DNA of 64,000 nucleotides. It comes from Galeopsis tetrahit. Lineage: Eukaryota; Streptophyta; Magnoliopsida; Lamiales; Lamiaceae. This document shows, one piece after another, positions 11,560 through 23,126 of this stretch. The number at the start of each line of letters is the position of its first letter. Position 1 is the first letter of the stretch. The position numbers and the translations under genes were made by a program. The stretch spans positions 76,415,348 through 76,479,347 of the forward strand of contig OY776129.1 of NCBI GenBank assembly GCA_963675135.1, given 5' to 3'. The notes beneath the pieces were generated by a model. That model searched no databases. It was not told where the DNA came from and saw only the letters and a program-made list of their open reading frames with translations.

Positions 11560-12360
11560 GGACCTTCTTCTTCATAAAAACACTTTTACCTCTTGCAATT
11601 TTCGAATTTCTTCAAGCTTCTCTCTCAAGTTTTTCGGCGAGTTTTGTGGTGGTTTTCGATCGTCAACAAGGTAAACAACTCACATTTCTTTCTTTAAAAC
11701 TTCTTTCTCCCCCATTTCTTAAGAAAAAATGGAGGTTGGTGGTGGCTCCGGTGGTGGTCCGCCGCCGTTGGTAGGTGGCTCTGAAAGCTCCGGCGACGGA
11801 GATCGTCTGGCCTTGGCCTTGGCGGAGAGGGCAGCCTCTTCGGACTCTAGGATCCTCTCCCCCGAACCCATAAGTGTTGGAATCCGAAATGTTGGAAAGG
11901 CGGTGGTCGTCGATGTCGAGGTGATCGACGAATCCGATAGGGATGATGCCGGCAATGATGCCGAGGAGGGTGGCAGTGAGACTGATTCTGATCTGCGCGA
12001 CCAGGGTTTGGATCGAGGGGTGGGCGAACAGTTAGAAACTGCCCAAGTCGAGGAGACCTTGACGAGGAGTCTCCGCGAGGACTTCGAGGAGGTTGTTCAA
12101 TATGCGGAGAGCATAAAGGATATCTTGAGTGGTAGAGAAAATTTGGATGGCGACGAGGTCTCGAGGGAGGCCTATTACAAGTATTTTTGCGATTACATTC
12201 CTCGAGAGGTTCCTCGCCCGCATCGAGAAGCTTTCCAAACAATGTACGAGGCGAGCAAGTATGCGAGCAAAGTCTCCTTGGCCCAATTAGAAAATTCACG
12301 GAAGAAGTATCAACTGCCGGCCGACGTTTGCTTCTTTGTTCCTCGCCAGGATGAGAGGGC

Positions 12361-15271
12361 TGACACGTATTTTTCAATACTCACCTCTCAAGTGTAAGAG
12401 GGTCCTCGTAGTAAAAGTAAGTGCCCGGTTAAATTATCGAACCACGGGACTAGTTAGCTAGTGTAGCCTTAGTGCTATGTGTAGACACATAATTAAAGTG
12501 AAAGAGCATGGGGGTGAGATATTAAAACTAAATACAAAAATCAACAAGCTAAATACTATCTAAGAAAAGCAAGTAAAGTGGTGATCAAATATCAAATAAA
12601 GAAGTAGTGTTCGGGTGTTCGTCATTGTGTGGAAAATTGAGTTAAAAGTCGACTTTTATGTGCAATTCATTAGGTGGAACTTGATAGAAGCAATCACGAG
12701 TGCATTTGTCTACTAAATCACCTAGGATCGAGAGGATGAATAGAGACGTTCTTACCCGGGTAATCACACAACTAGGGGGTTCTACTCTATCTAAATTAAA
12801 CTAAACTAATCCCTAATCGTGCTTTTCCACTTGAATACTAACAACCAAACTCCTATGGTCTTCTCACTAATCACTCAAATTTTCATTTAAGAAATTAATG
12901 TAGATAAATGGGGTTCTAATGAAAATTACCCAACTCTCGTTGCGATAACCCAATATTTACTCATTCACTCGATTCCCAACCCTCGATTATACTATCTACC
13001 CCAATTAACCAACTCTCGTTGCATTAATTGAGCTTCACATATAACCTACTAATTGAATTCTAGCAAATGATCTATCAAAACCCATAAACCTAACCAATAT
13101 TCCCTCCAATGAATTACACAATTAAAATTAAGCTAATAACACAAATTTCATCACAAATCAAAACACCCAAACACCAACAAACCTAGTCAATAACTAAATT
13201 AATAAAAGAAAGCAAGCTTATCAAACATAAATAACAAAGCATGAAATTAAGGAAAAATATCACCTCAAATGATCTTCAAATCTTCCAACAATGTTTGCAA
13301 CAAAATAAAATACTACATTAAAATTTACCTAAAATATTAAATGAAAACAAAAAAAATAAATTAAAATGAGTGGAGTATTGTGTGAGGAAGAGGGGTTTTT
13401 CTCCCCCCAATGAGCTACTGCGTGCCTGCGTGTGTTGACCCCATCTTCCCGAATGCGTGTGTGTATGCTCCTTTAGAATGTAAAGAATGGTCTAATCCAT
13501 CATCCTCACGTGGGCCTAAGTGGAATTAATTAAAGGCGTTGGCTATATACCCCTCCAGCTCTGTTAAGTATACTCCCCCTCTACATTTATTATTTTAATA
13601 TTAATGTGAAATATCTAAACTACCCTTATATTAAAATAAACTAAAATAATCATGAAAAATACACTCCCCCACTTATAAAACCCTAACCCTAATAGTTGTC
13701 GTCGCCGCCGCCTCCTCCGGCGACCAACACCAACTCATTTACCAACGACAGAGATTTTAAAACATAAAATAAAATTCAAAAATATATTTTCGACAAACCA
13801 GGGTCGACGGAATGCATTATCGTCGACAAACTGTCGTCGACGATAATGCATTCGGTCGACACTAGTTCGTCAAAAAAAAAACTTAAAATTTTCGACGAAC
13901 CAGTGTTGAAGAAATGCATTATCGTCGACAACAATTTACCAACGACAATGCATTCCGTCGACAACAATTTGCCAACGACAATGCATTCCGTCGACAACAA
14001 TTTGCTGACGAGAATGCATTCCGTCGACACTGGTTCGTTGAAAGTTAACAAAAAAAGAAAAAAGAGGACTTACCGCGTAAGGTATACACTCTCGTCTTGT
14101 TGAGGAAAAAAAACTTTTAAGGCAGAAAATGCGCAGATGAGGAAAAAAAAAGATCCGCCGTGAAGAAGGAGGGCCAAAGACTTTGCCGTGAGTGGGGGGA
14201 GGAGGGGGCGGCGCCGCCGCAAAGAGTACAGAAAAGAAAAAAAAAACCCTACCTTTGACGGCGGCGAGGGAGAAGGCGGCGTACTGGGAGGCAAGGAGAA
14301 GGAGGCTTCGCGGCAGGCGGCGCTAGGCAGGGGGCCGTCGCCGCCGCATTAGCAGAAAAGAAAAAAAAAACGAAACCTACCTTCGGTGGCGGCAACGGAG
14401 GCGGACAACAGCGAGAGAGGAGGACGACGCTGGCTAGGAGGCGGCGGCGTTGGGAGGATCCGGTGTTGGCGGCGGCGGCGTTGGGCAGAACCGGTGTTGG
14501 CGGCGGCGGCGTTGGGCAGAACCGGTGTTGGAGGCGGCGGCGCTGAGTTTTTGGGTGAGGAGGAAGAAATGTTGGTGGGAAGAGGAAGAAGAAGGAAATA
14601 AAATCAGGGTTTTTTATGATTTAGTAGGGGGGAGTGCATCTATAAGGGTAGATTAGGTATTTTATGGGGTGAGTGTATCCAACGTGTGCCATTTTAGGGG
14701 GGTACGAAAATCTGGGGAGTATATTTAACAAGGCTGGAGGGGTATATAGCCAACGCCTTGATTAAATTGCTTTAGGCCCAAAAAATTAACTCAGCAGCTG
14801 GATTAAATTGAGATGGTGAAATGGGCTTTAGGCCCATAATCTATTTAATTGCCGAATTCCACATCTCCAATTCATGGCTCGGCCGTGCATGGCATCTCGG
14901 CCGTGCTCCACGATTTCTCCATTTTCTGTCTCGGGCACGCCAAGCTCGAGCTTAAGGCTCGGCCGTGCACCTCCTCCATTCAGTTCTTGTTTTGTTCATA
15001 TCTTTTGATCCGGATGCCCGATCGACTCGATTCTCGACTCGTTTCGATCCTCATTTCACCTTCTTTCATGTGGTCAACTCATGGACTCGATCTAACGGCT
15101 GGATTTTTCTGTGATTTGATTCAAAACACCTCGTTTTACCTACAAAAATAGTAAACTACACCATTTCTCCAAATCAAGTGCAATTAGTCAATTTAGTGTA
15201 AATAATGCACGAAATCCTATAAAATTATGCAAATTAAACACATGAATTTCGAGCAATTTTCACCCTAATCA
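12361..15271 (-). repeat. 3' LTR of the LARD-like element, interrupted by a Mutator-like insertion
   Basis: Apart from the 1223-bp insertion at 13535-14757 and its duplication, this LTR is nearly identical to 17939-19618, with scattered single-base differences. This shows recent insertion. It contains several CTCGGCCGTGC repeats near 14878-14970. Confidence 0.88.
13535..14757. mobile_element. Mutator-like non-autonomous element (member b)
   Basis: TIRs begin GGCGTTGGCTATATACCCC at both ends. The 9-bp duplication is TTAATTAAA (13526-13534) and TTGATTAAA (14758-14766). The uninterrupted right LTR near 19105 has a single TTGATTAAA, which proves insertion. The interior has the family layout: ACTCCCCCT subterminal motif, AACCCTA, GC-rich CCGCCGCC, then GTCGAC-type inverted repeats (13800-14040) and a (GGCGGC)-rich block (14440-14545). 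Apparent ORFs are low-complexity. Confidence 0.9.
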
Positions 15272-16952
15272 ACCCCCCAAACTTAAAGTGTTGCTCGTCC
15301 CCGAGCAACGAAAGAAAAATAAAACAAGTGGGAGAATTGCAAAGGAATTCATTCAAGACAATATAGAATGAGTGATTGTCAAGTTCAATCAATTTAGTCA
15401 AGCCAAGAGGTAAACAACATCAACAAGCCAATTCACATGCTATGCTCAAATCAATGCAAGATCAAGTGCTCAATTCACAATTCCCTCACAAGTAAGTGTA
15501 TCACTCATCACACAAAGTGTATATCATGGAATGTATGCTCTCAAAATCAAATCACACAAGTGCACTATCATATGCTTGCCAAAAGTCTCAATTCTCCACC
15601 ACATGTCATGTGCTCAATTCATGAATCAACAAGGACTTATCATTTGGTTGTAATGTAGGCTCTTTGGTTAGGGTGAGGAAGATTTGGATAAAGTGACTCA
15701 CAAACTAGTGGAGCAAGAAGTAAAAATGCCCTGTCGAACATCTCTAAACTCTCAAGAGGGAAGTTGCAATTGATCAAGTTGCAACCCAAATTCTCAAACT
15801 CCCATAATTCATTTGTTCACTCTTTCAAAGCACATTCTTCACCACCAAAACTATTGAACTCTTTTGAACAAAAAGATCTACCAAATGGTTGTGCACAAGA
15901 GAGTTTCTTTTTTTTCTTTTCTTTTCTCATCAACTCGATCTTTTTTTATGCACAACTCACCATTCATCTTTTTTCATTTTTTTTTTTTCACTTTTCTTTT
16001 CACTTCTCAACCAAACAAATCCACCAAATTTACATTTAAGCACAATTCAACCTCATTTGTCAACATTCAAGCTCCACTAGTTCATAGGGAAATTAGGCTC
16101 ACAAAAGATGGACAAATAGGCTAAATTTTGTAGGTTCCCAAAGAATACAAGTCAATAGGCTCAAAGTGGCTAACTACGGAAAAATATCATTTGGTATGGA
16201 TAATTTGGCTAAGTGACTATTCAAAACAAAGATGGCCTTATATCACTTCCACAAATCTCACACACAAAGTAGCTTCAAACAAGACAATTGGCAAGTTCTA
16301 GAGCACACAAGCATGAATGATACTCACATGAAAAAAATAGACCAAAATATATGAAAGTCTAAAGGCTCTAAAGCTCACGGGCTTGTCTATCACGAATTAA
16401 AAGCACAAAACCAAACAAAGATCTTCACATAAGCAAATGAACAAGCATGCATCAATCAATACCAACAAGCTCAACCAAACATAAAAAACCAAAAATCACC
16501 AACAATGAAGCCTCAAACACTTTCTTCCACAAAAAATCTCATCCAACAAAGCTAAACAATTATAGGACAAATGGTGCAATAAAAATGAAGGTAAACACAC
16601 GAAATCTCCCCCCAAACTTAAATGAAACTATCTAGTTGAATGCAAAGTTTGGAGATGAGTGTGTTACCTTAGAAATTGTCCACCAACGTAGCTCACCAAA
16701 GAAGCAAGCTACCACAACCGATTTATCCCTTGAACCTTCTTAGCACCAAAGCACCACCACCTTAAGCTTCACTATGCACATAGCCCATCCTTAACCACCA
16801 ACACAACACTCATCCTACAAAACAAAAACTCAACAAAAAGATAAATCAAACTACAAAGCTAAAATAAAATAAAAGAAAACAATAAAGAATGGGTTGCCTC
16901 CCATTTAGCGCTAAGTTTAACGTCTTCAAGCCGGACGGAAAGAAAAAAAAAC
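15272..16952. other. Non-coding interior of the LARD-like element
   Basis: The sequence is rich in CA/AT words between the polypurine tract and the acidic ORF. No gene or domain is recognised, and the T-rich stretch near 15905-16010 is low complexity. Confidence 0.5.
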
Positions 16953-17786
16953 TCATCGGAATGGCCAAGGATATCGGTCCTCCTTGCCATTATATTTCAA
17001 TCTTTTGGCCTCAAAGTCGAGGAGACTCTCATGGATAGTAGGCCAATCATTTGCACCTTTCATGCGCATTTTCTTCAATTGAAGCTCATCTTGCTCTTCT
17101 TCCTTACTTTCTTTCCATTCCTTTCCTTTTTGTGGGAGGATGTCCAAGCTTTTTTCAATTTCTTTCTTAAGATCAAAGTTAACAAGAGGTAAGATATAAT
17201 CAATAGAAGCATCAATATTATCTAAAGTGAAAATTGAAGAGTGTAAAGGTTTAGAAATGCTCATTTCACTCTTCAATGTGTCATCTAATGCTTCTTGATC
17301 TTTTTGGTCTTTGTTGCTCGTGTCCTCCATCAAGGGACATTCTTCTTCCTCTTCATCTTCTTCAATCTCCATTAAGTACTCAATAAGCTTGACGTCTTCG
17401 TCCTCCTCTTCACTTGAGCCCTCTTCTTCTTCAATTATCATGCTTGTCCCTTCATAACTAGTCCCACTTGAAGAAGTCATTTGACTCAATTGGAACGCCA
17501 TATTCTTCATTCGATTCGCAAGTGAGACCATTTGCTCATCCATCTTTTCCAATCTTGCATTGTTGTGTGCAGACACTTGATTGGATTGAGTTATGAAAGT
17601 GACTAGCAAATGTTCCAAGTAAGCATTTCTTTCATCGTCTTGATAATGGGTGGGTACTTGTTGCATTTGACAATCGTAATCATAGTTCCCCCAACTATCA
17701 TAACAATCTTCTTCTTGATAAGGAGGATAAACCATACCATATTGATCATAGGATTGATTCCATGAATATTGGTTGTATCCGTCCAT
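16953..17786 (-). CDS. Acidic ORF of the LARD-like element, unknown function
   Basis: A 277-aa ORF starts MDGYNQYSWNQSYDQYG on the minus strand, between primer site and polypurine tract, where gag would be. The first 60 residues are Tyr/Gln/Asp-rich. Residues about 70-105 could form a helix (RLEKMDEQMVSLANRMKNM). Residues 125-180 are very acidic with runs of Glu, and the C-terminus is charged, ending RYPWPFR. No zinc knuckle and no protease or RT motif is seen. It may be a divergent or degenerate gag. An in-frame ATG 63 bases upstream would add a hydrophobic leader but is less likely, since it lies close to the primer site. Confidence 0.5.
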   Translation of the reverse strand: MDGYNQYSWNQSYDQYGMVYPPYQEEDCYDSWGNYDYDCQMQQVPTHYQDDERNAYLEHLLVTFITQSNQVSAHNNARLEKMDEQMVSLANRMKNMAFQLSQMTSSSGTSYEGTSMIIEEEEGSSEEEDEDVKLIEYLMEIEEDEEEEECPLMEDTSNKDQKDQEALDDTLKSEMSISKPLHSSIFTLDNIDASIDYILPLVNFDLKKEIEKSLDILPQKGKEWKESKEEEQDELQLKKMRMKGANDWPTIHESLLDFEAKRLKYNGKEDRYPWPFR

Positions 17787-17938
17787 CTTGCAATTAAGTT
17801 CACCTACACAAGCGATCAAGTATAAAAAGCACAAGATAATATAGAACAAATAAAAATAAAAATCACTAGTAATTACGCTAAACTAACACTAAGTTACACA
17901 AAAGGCAAAACTAATCCCCGGCAACGACGCCAAAAACT

Positions 17939-19618
17939 TGACACGTATTTTTCAATACTCACCTCTCAAGTGTAAGAGGGTCCTCGTAGTAAAAGTAAGT
18001 GCCCGGTTAAATTATCGAACCACGGGACTAGTTAGCTAGTGTAGCCTTAGTGCTATGTGTAGACACATAATTAAAGTGAAAGAGCATGGGGGTGAGATAT
18101 TAAAACTAAATACAAAAATCAACAAGCTAAATACTATCTAAGAAAAGCAAGTAAAGTGATGATCAAATATCAAATAAAGAAGTAGTGTTCGGGTGTTCGT
18201 CATTGTGTGGAAAATTGAGTTAAAAGTCGACTTTTATGTGCAATTCATTAGGTGGAACTTGATAGAAGCAATCACGAGTGCATTTGTCTACTAAATCACC
18301 TAAGATCGAGAGGATGAATAGAGACGTTCTTACCCGGGTAATCACACAACTAGGGGGTTCTACTCTATCTAAATTAAACTAAACTAATCCCTAATCGTGC
18401 TTTTCCACTTGAATACTAACAACCAAACTCCTATGGTCTTCTCACTAATCACTCAAATTTTCATTTAAGAAATTAATGTAGATAAATGGGGTTCTAATGA
18501 AAATTACCCAACTCTCGTTGCGATAACCCAATATTTACTCATTCACTCGATTCCCAACCCTCGATTATACTATCTACCCCAATTAACCAACTCTCGTTGC
18601 ATTAATTGAGCTTCACATATAACCTACTAATTGAATTCTAGCAAATGATCTATCAAAACCCATAAACCTAACCAATATTCCCTCCAATGAATTACACAAT
18701 TAAAATTAAGCTAATAACACAAATTTCATCACAAATCAAAACACCCAAACACCAACAAACCTCGTCAATAACTAAATTAATAAAAGAAAGCAAGCTTATC
18801 AAACATAAATAACAAAGAATGAAATTAAGGAAAAATATCACTTCAAATGGTCTTCAAATCTTCCAACAATGTTTGCAACAAAATAAAATACTACATTAAA
18901 ATTTACCTAAAATATTAAATGAAAACAAAAAAAACTAAATTAAAATGAGTGGAGTATTGTGTGAGGAAGAGGGGTTTTTCTCCCCCCAATGAGCTACTGC
19001 GTGCCTGCGTGTGTTGCCCGCCATCTTCCCGAATGCGTGTGTGTATGCTCCTTTAGAATGTAAAGAATGGTCTAATCCATCATCCTCACGTGGGCCTAAG
19101 TGGAATTGATTAAATTGCTTTAGGCCCAAAAAATTAACTCAGCAGCTGGATTAAATTGAGATGGTGAAATGGGCTTTAGGCCCATAATCTATTTAATTGC
19201 CGAATTCCACATCTCCAATTCATGGCTCGGCCGTGCATGGCATCTCGGCCGTGCTCCACGATTTCTCCATTTTCTGTCTCGGGCACGCCAAGCTCGAGTT
19301 AAGGCTCGGCCGTGCACCTCCTCCATTCAGTTCTTGTTTTGTTCATATCTTTTGATCCGGATGCCCGATCGACTCGATTCTCGACTCGTTTCGATCCTCA
19401 CTTCACCTTCTTTCATGTGGTCAACTCATGGACTCGATCTAACGGCTGGATTTTTCTGTGATTTGATTCAAAACACCTCGTTTTACCTACAAAAATAGTA
19501 AACTACACCATTTCTCCAAATCAAGTGCAATTAGTCAATTTAGTGTAAATAATGCACGAAATCCTATAAAATTATGCAAATTAAACACATGAATTTCGAG
19601 CAATTTTCACCCTAATCA
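17939..19618 (-). repeat. 5' LTR of the LARD-like element
   Basis: This 1680-bp LTR is the uninterrupted partner of 12361-15271. In element orientation it starts TGATTAGGGTGAAAATTG and ends ACGTGTCA. It contains CTCGGCCGTGC-like repeats at about 19222-19320 and is followed directly by the primer site. Confidence 0.88.
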
Positions 19619-22012
19619 GCCGACCAGCCGCCAGAAGGGATGGTCGCCGTCAATATCGGCATGATGGAGGCAGGGCTGAGGTTCCCTCTGCACCCCAGTA
19701 TCTCAAACTTCTTGCATTTCTTAGGGGTGGCCCCTTCTCAGATTTTGCCGAACGGTTGGTCGAACCTGATCGGAATCCTAACACTGTTCGGCCTGGTGGC
19801 GGTCGAGAACGGATGTCGGAACACATGGCTTAGCCCGAAAGAGATTAACTATCTCCTTCAGGCGGCCGAGGCCGGAGAGAAGGTGGGCCATGGATATTAT
19901 TACGTGAGAGGCCGTGATAACTTCAAGTTGGTTGAAGGGGTTCCCAACAAAATTAGAGATTGGAAGACCAACTGGTGGTGGGTAGCCGGGGACTGGAAAA
20001 GTCCAGTGAGGCCGGATGGATCCTCTGCTCGCATTCCCCTCGAGACTAAATATCAAAGAATTCGTGGTAAGTTTTTTTTATTTCTGCTCGTTCTTGTCTA
20101 TACTCAATAACTCCTCGCTCTTGTAGGTGAAAATGCTCGCAAGAAGACTGCCGATCACCGTCTCACGCCCATCTTCCAATACCATGTTTGCTGCGTTCTC
20201 AATCGTCGCTACCTGGAGAGGTCCTGTCGCTTTCTGAACAGGGAGTGTATGCGCGAGCGAGCAGGTCTCAGAGTACCTCCTCATCACTTCACTCGAGAGT
20301 TCCCTCCAGGTATCAACATATTTCTAAGTTGTGAAATTGCTCAAGTTTTGTGAAATTGCTCTTCGTAAATATTAACTCCTCGTTTTTCTTTCTTAGTAGT
20401 GGTTCCAGAGAGAGTTGTCACTTATCTTCCTCCCACCGTTGAAGTTGATCGCATAAAATCGAGCAGGATGCTTCAACAAGCAAGATTGCTCCGCGAGCGC
20501 AAGATCGTTGATGGCTCCGGCAAGAAAAGGAAAGGGGCGGAGACCTCGGGGGCTCCACCCAAGAAAGTTTCTAAACCAACCCGAGGGGGTTCTTCTCGCC
20601 CACCTGCTGCCGAGCAGAGGGCCGAGCCAGTTGGCGAACAGAGGATCTCGCCGAGGAGATCTCCTCCGCCGAGGGGTAACTCGCCTCCCCCCACACAGGT
20701 CGTATCCCCTCCTCGCAGAAGCACTCGGTCGCGAGAGACTGCTGCGAGCTCGTCGGCCGAGCACAGGGCTCAAGGGGATAACACACTTCTCGGCTGGGAC
20801 GCCGCAAGGGTTGCCAAGTAAGTTTTCTATCAATAAAATTTTAGAATATTTTCAAGTACCTTTTTCTAAAAAAAAATTTCTTTATTAGGGTTGCCGACTA
20901 CCGGTTCGTTGAACCTTTCAACGAGAACCTCCTCGGCTTCTACCGGTCGCGGGATCCGGTAGACAAAGAGCCTCTGAATCCGTTCGCACTCAGGGCCGTG
21001 AAGAACCTGCCTCGATCGTTGACGACCACTCTGGTCGACGAGGTAAATAATCACAACTCCTTGGAGAATGCGCGCCTGGTCGCCATTGATCTGAGCCGAG
21101 CAGCTTATACTATGGAGAAACTCGCCTGCCAGATCATTGAGAGTCGTACGGTTAGCGAAGACAGGAGTGCGAAGCTCGCCCAAATGGCCAAGGCTAAAGC
21201 TGTCGACGAGAGGCAGCTGGTCGCTTCTGAGGAGAAGGTGGTCGACCTTGAGACAAAGTTGGCCGATGTCGAGGCAAAGTTGGCCGATTCTGAGGCCCAA
21301 CTTGAGACGGTTCGAAAGAAAGATCAAGAATATCTCCAAGAGATCGAACGTCTCCGTGCTCGCCTCAAGACTGCCGAGGACGAGGTAAGAACTCTTACAA
21401 ATAAATCAGCAACTGATGAGGAAGAGTTGGCCACTCTTCGGCAACAGCTGGTCGATATGACGGATGAGCGAGATGAGATCAATGAGATCGCTGGGGGCGT
21501 GGCCATTTTATCGGTGGCTCTCACTGCCCACGGGCTCATTCATACGCTTAAAGAAATTCATCCGGAGGTGGACGTAATTCCGCTCGGCGGGTTTTTGGAC
21601 GACCTCCTCATGAAGTAAAAACCTCAACCGGAATCGGAACTCCCCCTGCTCCCTCTGATGAAATTGGGACTCCAGTTCCCTCGACTCTTGGGTGTTCCGG
21701 TACTTTTCGGGAACCCTCCACAAGCCTCCCCACCCCAACAGGGCGAGCAGAGTGCTCCTGCCGAGGTGGAGGCCGTGGACGAAGAGGTGGATGCCGGCGA
21801 GCAGGATGCTACTGCTGAGGGGAATGCTGCGGAGACTTAGTTTCTCTTTTATTTTCTTTTATTTTGTTTTTAGGACTGCTCGGCCACTAAGGCCTTTTTT
21901 GTAATTTCAGCCTCTAAGGCTTTTCAATGGATGGAACTTTTGCTTATATGATGTTTGGTTATTTTTTGCAAGCATTTTTTAATAAGTACTTTGAATTTGC
22001 CTTTTGTTTGTT

Positions 22013-22466
22013 TGCGAGCATCTTTTAAGAAAGAGTGATCGTATTTTCTTGCGAGCATCTTTAAGAAAGAGTGCTCGTCTTTTCTTGCGAGCGTCTTTAA
22101 GAAAGAGTGCTCGTCTTTCCTTGCGAGCATCTTTAAAAAAGAGTGCTCGTCTTTCCTTGCGAGCATCTTTAAGAAGGAGTGCTCGTCTTTCCTTGCTAGC
22201 ATCTTTAAGAAAGAGTGCTCGTCTTTTAGAGTTAACCATTCGTCGGTTGAACTCTTTTGTTTGATAGGTAGTGATCGTCGTCGCCACTACCTTGCGAGCA
22301 TCTTTAAGAAAGAGTGCTCGTCTTTCTTTTGCGAGCATCTTTAAGAAAGAGTGCTCGTCTTTTAGAGTTAACCATTCGTCGGTTGAACTCTTTTTGTTTG
22401 ATAGGTAGTGATCGTCATCGCCACTACCTTGCGAGCATCTTTAAGAAAGAGTGCTCATCTTTTGTT
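22013..22466. repeat. 36-bp minisatellite in the Tat element
   Basis: About ten copies of a unit GCGAGCATCTTTAAGAAAGA plus GTGCTCGTCTTTCCTT lie between the antisense ORF and the 3' end of pol. A longer segment containing GTTAACCATTCGTCGGTTGA and the TAGTGATCGTCGTCGCC word is itself duplicated (about 22225-22290 and 22350-22428). Open frames across it are a consequence of the repeat. Confidence 0.85.
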
Positions 22467-22590
22467 TCCTAGATGGCTACGCAGAGCCTTGTCTAAAATT
22501 TCAAACTTATCTAACACTTGATGGAAATTTAAAACTTGTATTGAAATGATGACTAGATACAAACTATACAAATATAAAGAAATTAAAAAC

Positions 22591-23097
22591 TTACTGATAG
22601 TACTTCTTCAGCTTGACCGCGTTCCATGTGTACTTGCTCGGCTTGCCCTCAGGATCTTCTAGCTCGTACGATCCGTTCAGGAGTGTGTGCGTTATTCGGT
22701 ACGGACCCTCCCAAGTCGGGCCGAGTATGCCAATGGACTGCTCTGTCGCCCTCCGAAGTACGAGCTGACCGATAGTGAATTGGCGAGCACGTACTTTGGT
22801 GTTGTAGTAGTGTTCTGACCTTTGCTTGTACGCCACGTTCTTCTCGTCCGCTGTTAGCCTTCGCTCTTCTAGGAAGTCCAAGTCGGAGAGCTGTGCATCG
22901 TTATTCAACTGCTCGTCATAATTTGCCACTCGAAAAGTGGGGACCTGCCCCTCTGCTGGTATGACAGCTTCGGTTCCGAACGCGAGCGCGAACGGAGTTT
23001 CACCAGTAGAATTCCTCGTGGTCGTCTGATATGCCCACAGAACCATGTGCAGCTCGTCCGCCCATTTTCCCTTCAATCCATCTAGCTTAGCTTTCAA
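22591..23097 (-). pseudogene. Integrase C-terminal part of Tat pol, frameshifted from the main ORF
   Basis: The minus-strand frame encodes the end of integrase: WAYQTTTRNSTGETPFALAF, then the GPTWEGPYRI-type chromodomain-like/GPY module, ending VKLKKYYQ. It is separated from the upstream integrase core by frameshifts near 23130 and 23380 and a stop after VDYFTKWT. Confidence 0.85.
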
Positions 23098-23126
23098 GGT
23101 GTGCTTGATGATTTTGTTGATCGCCT

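Larger units (their letters stand above)
12361..19618 (-). mobile_element. Non-autonomous LTR retrotransposon (LARD-like) nested in the Tat element
   Basis: Direct LTRs lie at 12361-15271 (enlarged by a DNA transposon) and 17939-19618 (1680 bp). Plus-strand termini are TGACACG and CCTAATCA. The minus-strand primer site next to the right LTR is TGGCGTCGTTGCCGGGG (17915-17937), the classic plant gypsy type. The polypurine tract AAGTTTGGGGGGT lies beside the left LTR. No RT, protease or integrase is present; the interior is 2.7 kb with one acidic ORF. A clean 5-bp target duplication is absent; the flanks share only GC. Confidence 0.88.
11729..21618 (+). pseudogene. Antisense additional ORF of the Tat element (putative plant transposon / Transposase_28-like), disrupted
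   Basis: Spliced on the plus strand: exon 1 at 11729-12360 continuing at 19619-20066, then 20127-20309, 20397-20817 and 20889-21618, all with GT-AG borders. Removing the nested element and one copy of a shared GC restores a frame of about 803 codons. The N-terminus is Gly/acidic. The segment after the insertion (MEAGLRFPLHPSISNFLHFL, then LPNGWSNLIGIL) resembles the PF04195 putative gypsy-type transposon domain. A basic Pro/Arg/Ser linker follows, and the last exon is a long coiled coil (heptads from about 21160 to 21480). Its molecular role is unknown. Similar antisense ORFs occur in Tat elements. It is broken here by the LTR element at 12361. Confidence 0.7.

Noticed and set aside
11847..12377. 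176-codon minus-strand ORF
   Set aside because: Shadow of the plus-strand antisense ORF exon 1; Arg/Pro/His-rich composition and no motif.
21924..22338. Minus-strand ORFs with repeated MLARKDEHSFLK
   Set aside because: The 36-bp repeat length keeps any frame without a stop open; this is the minisatellite, not a protein gene.
22013..22466. CRISPR-like direct repeats
   Set aside because: Units are contiguous without unique spacers, in a plant retrotransposon; no cas genes.
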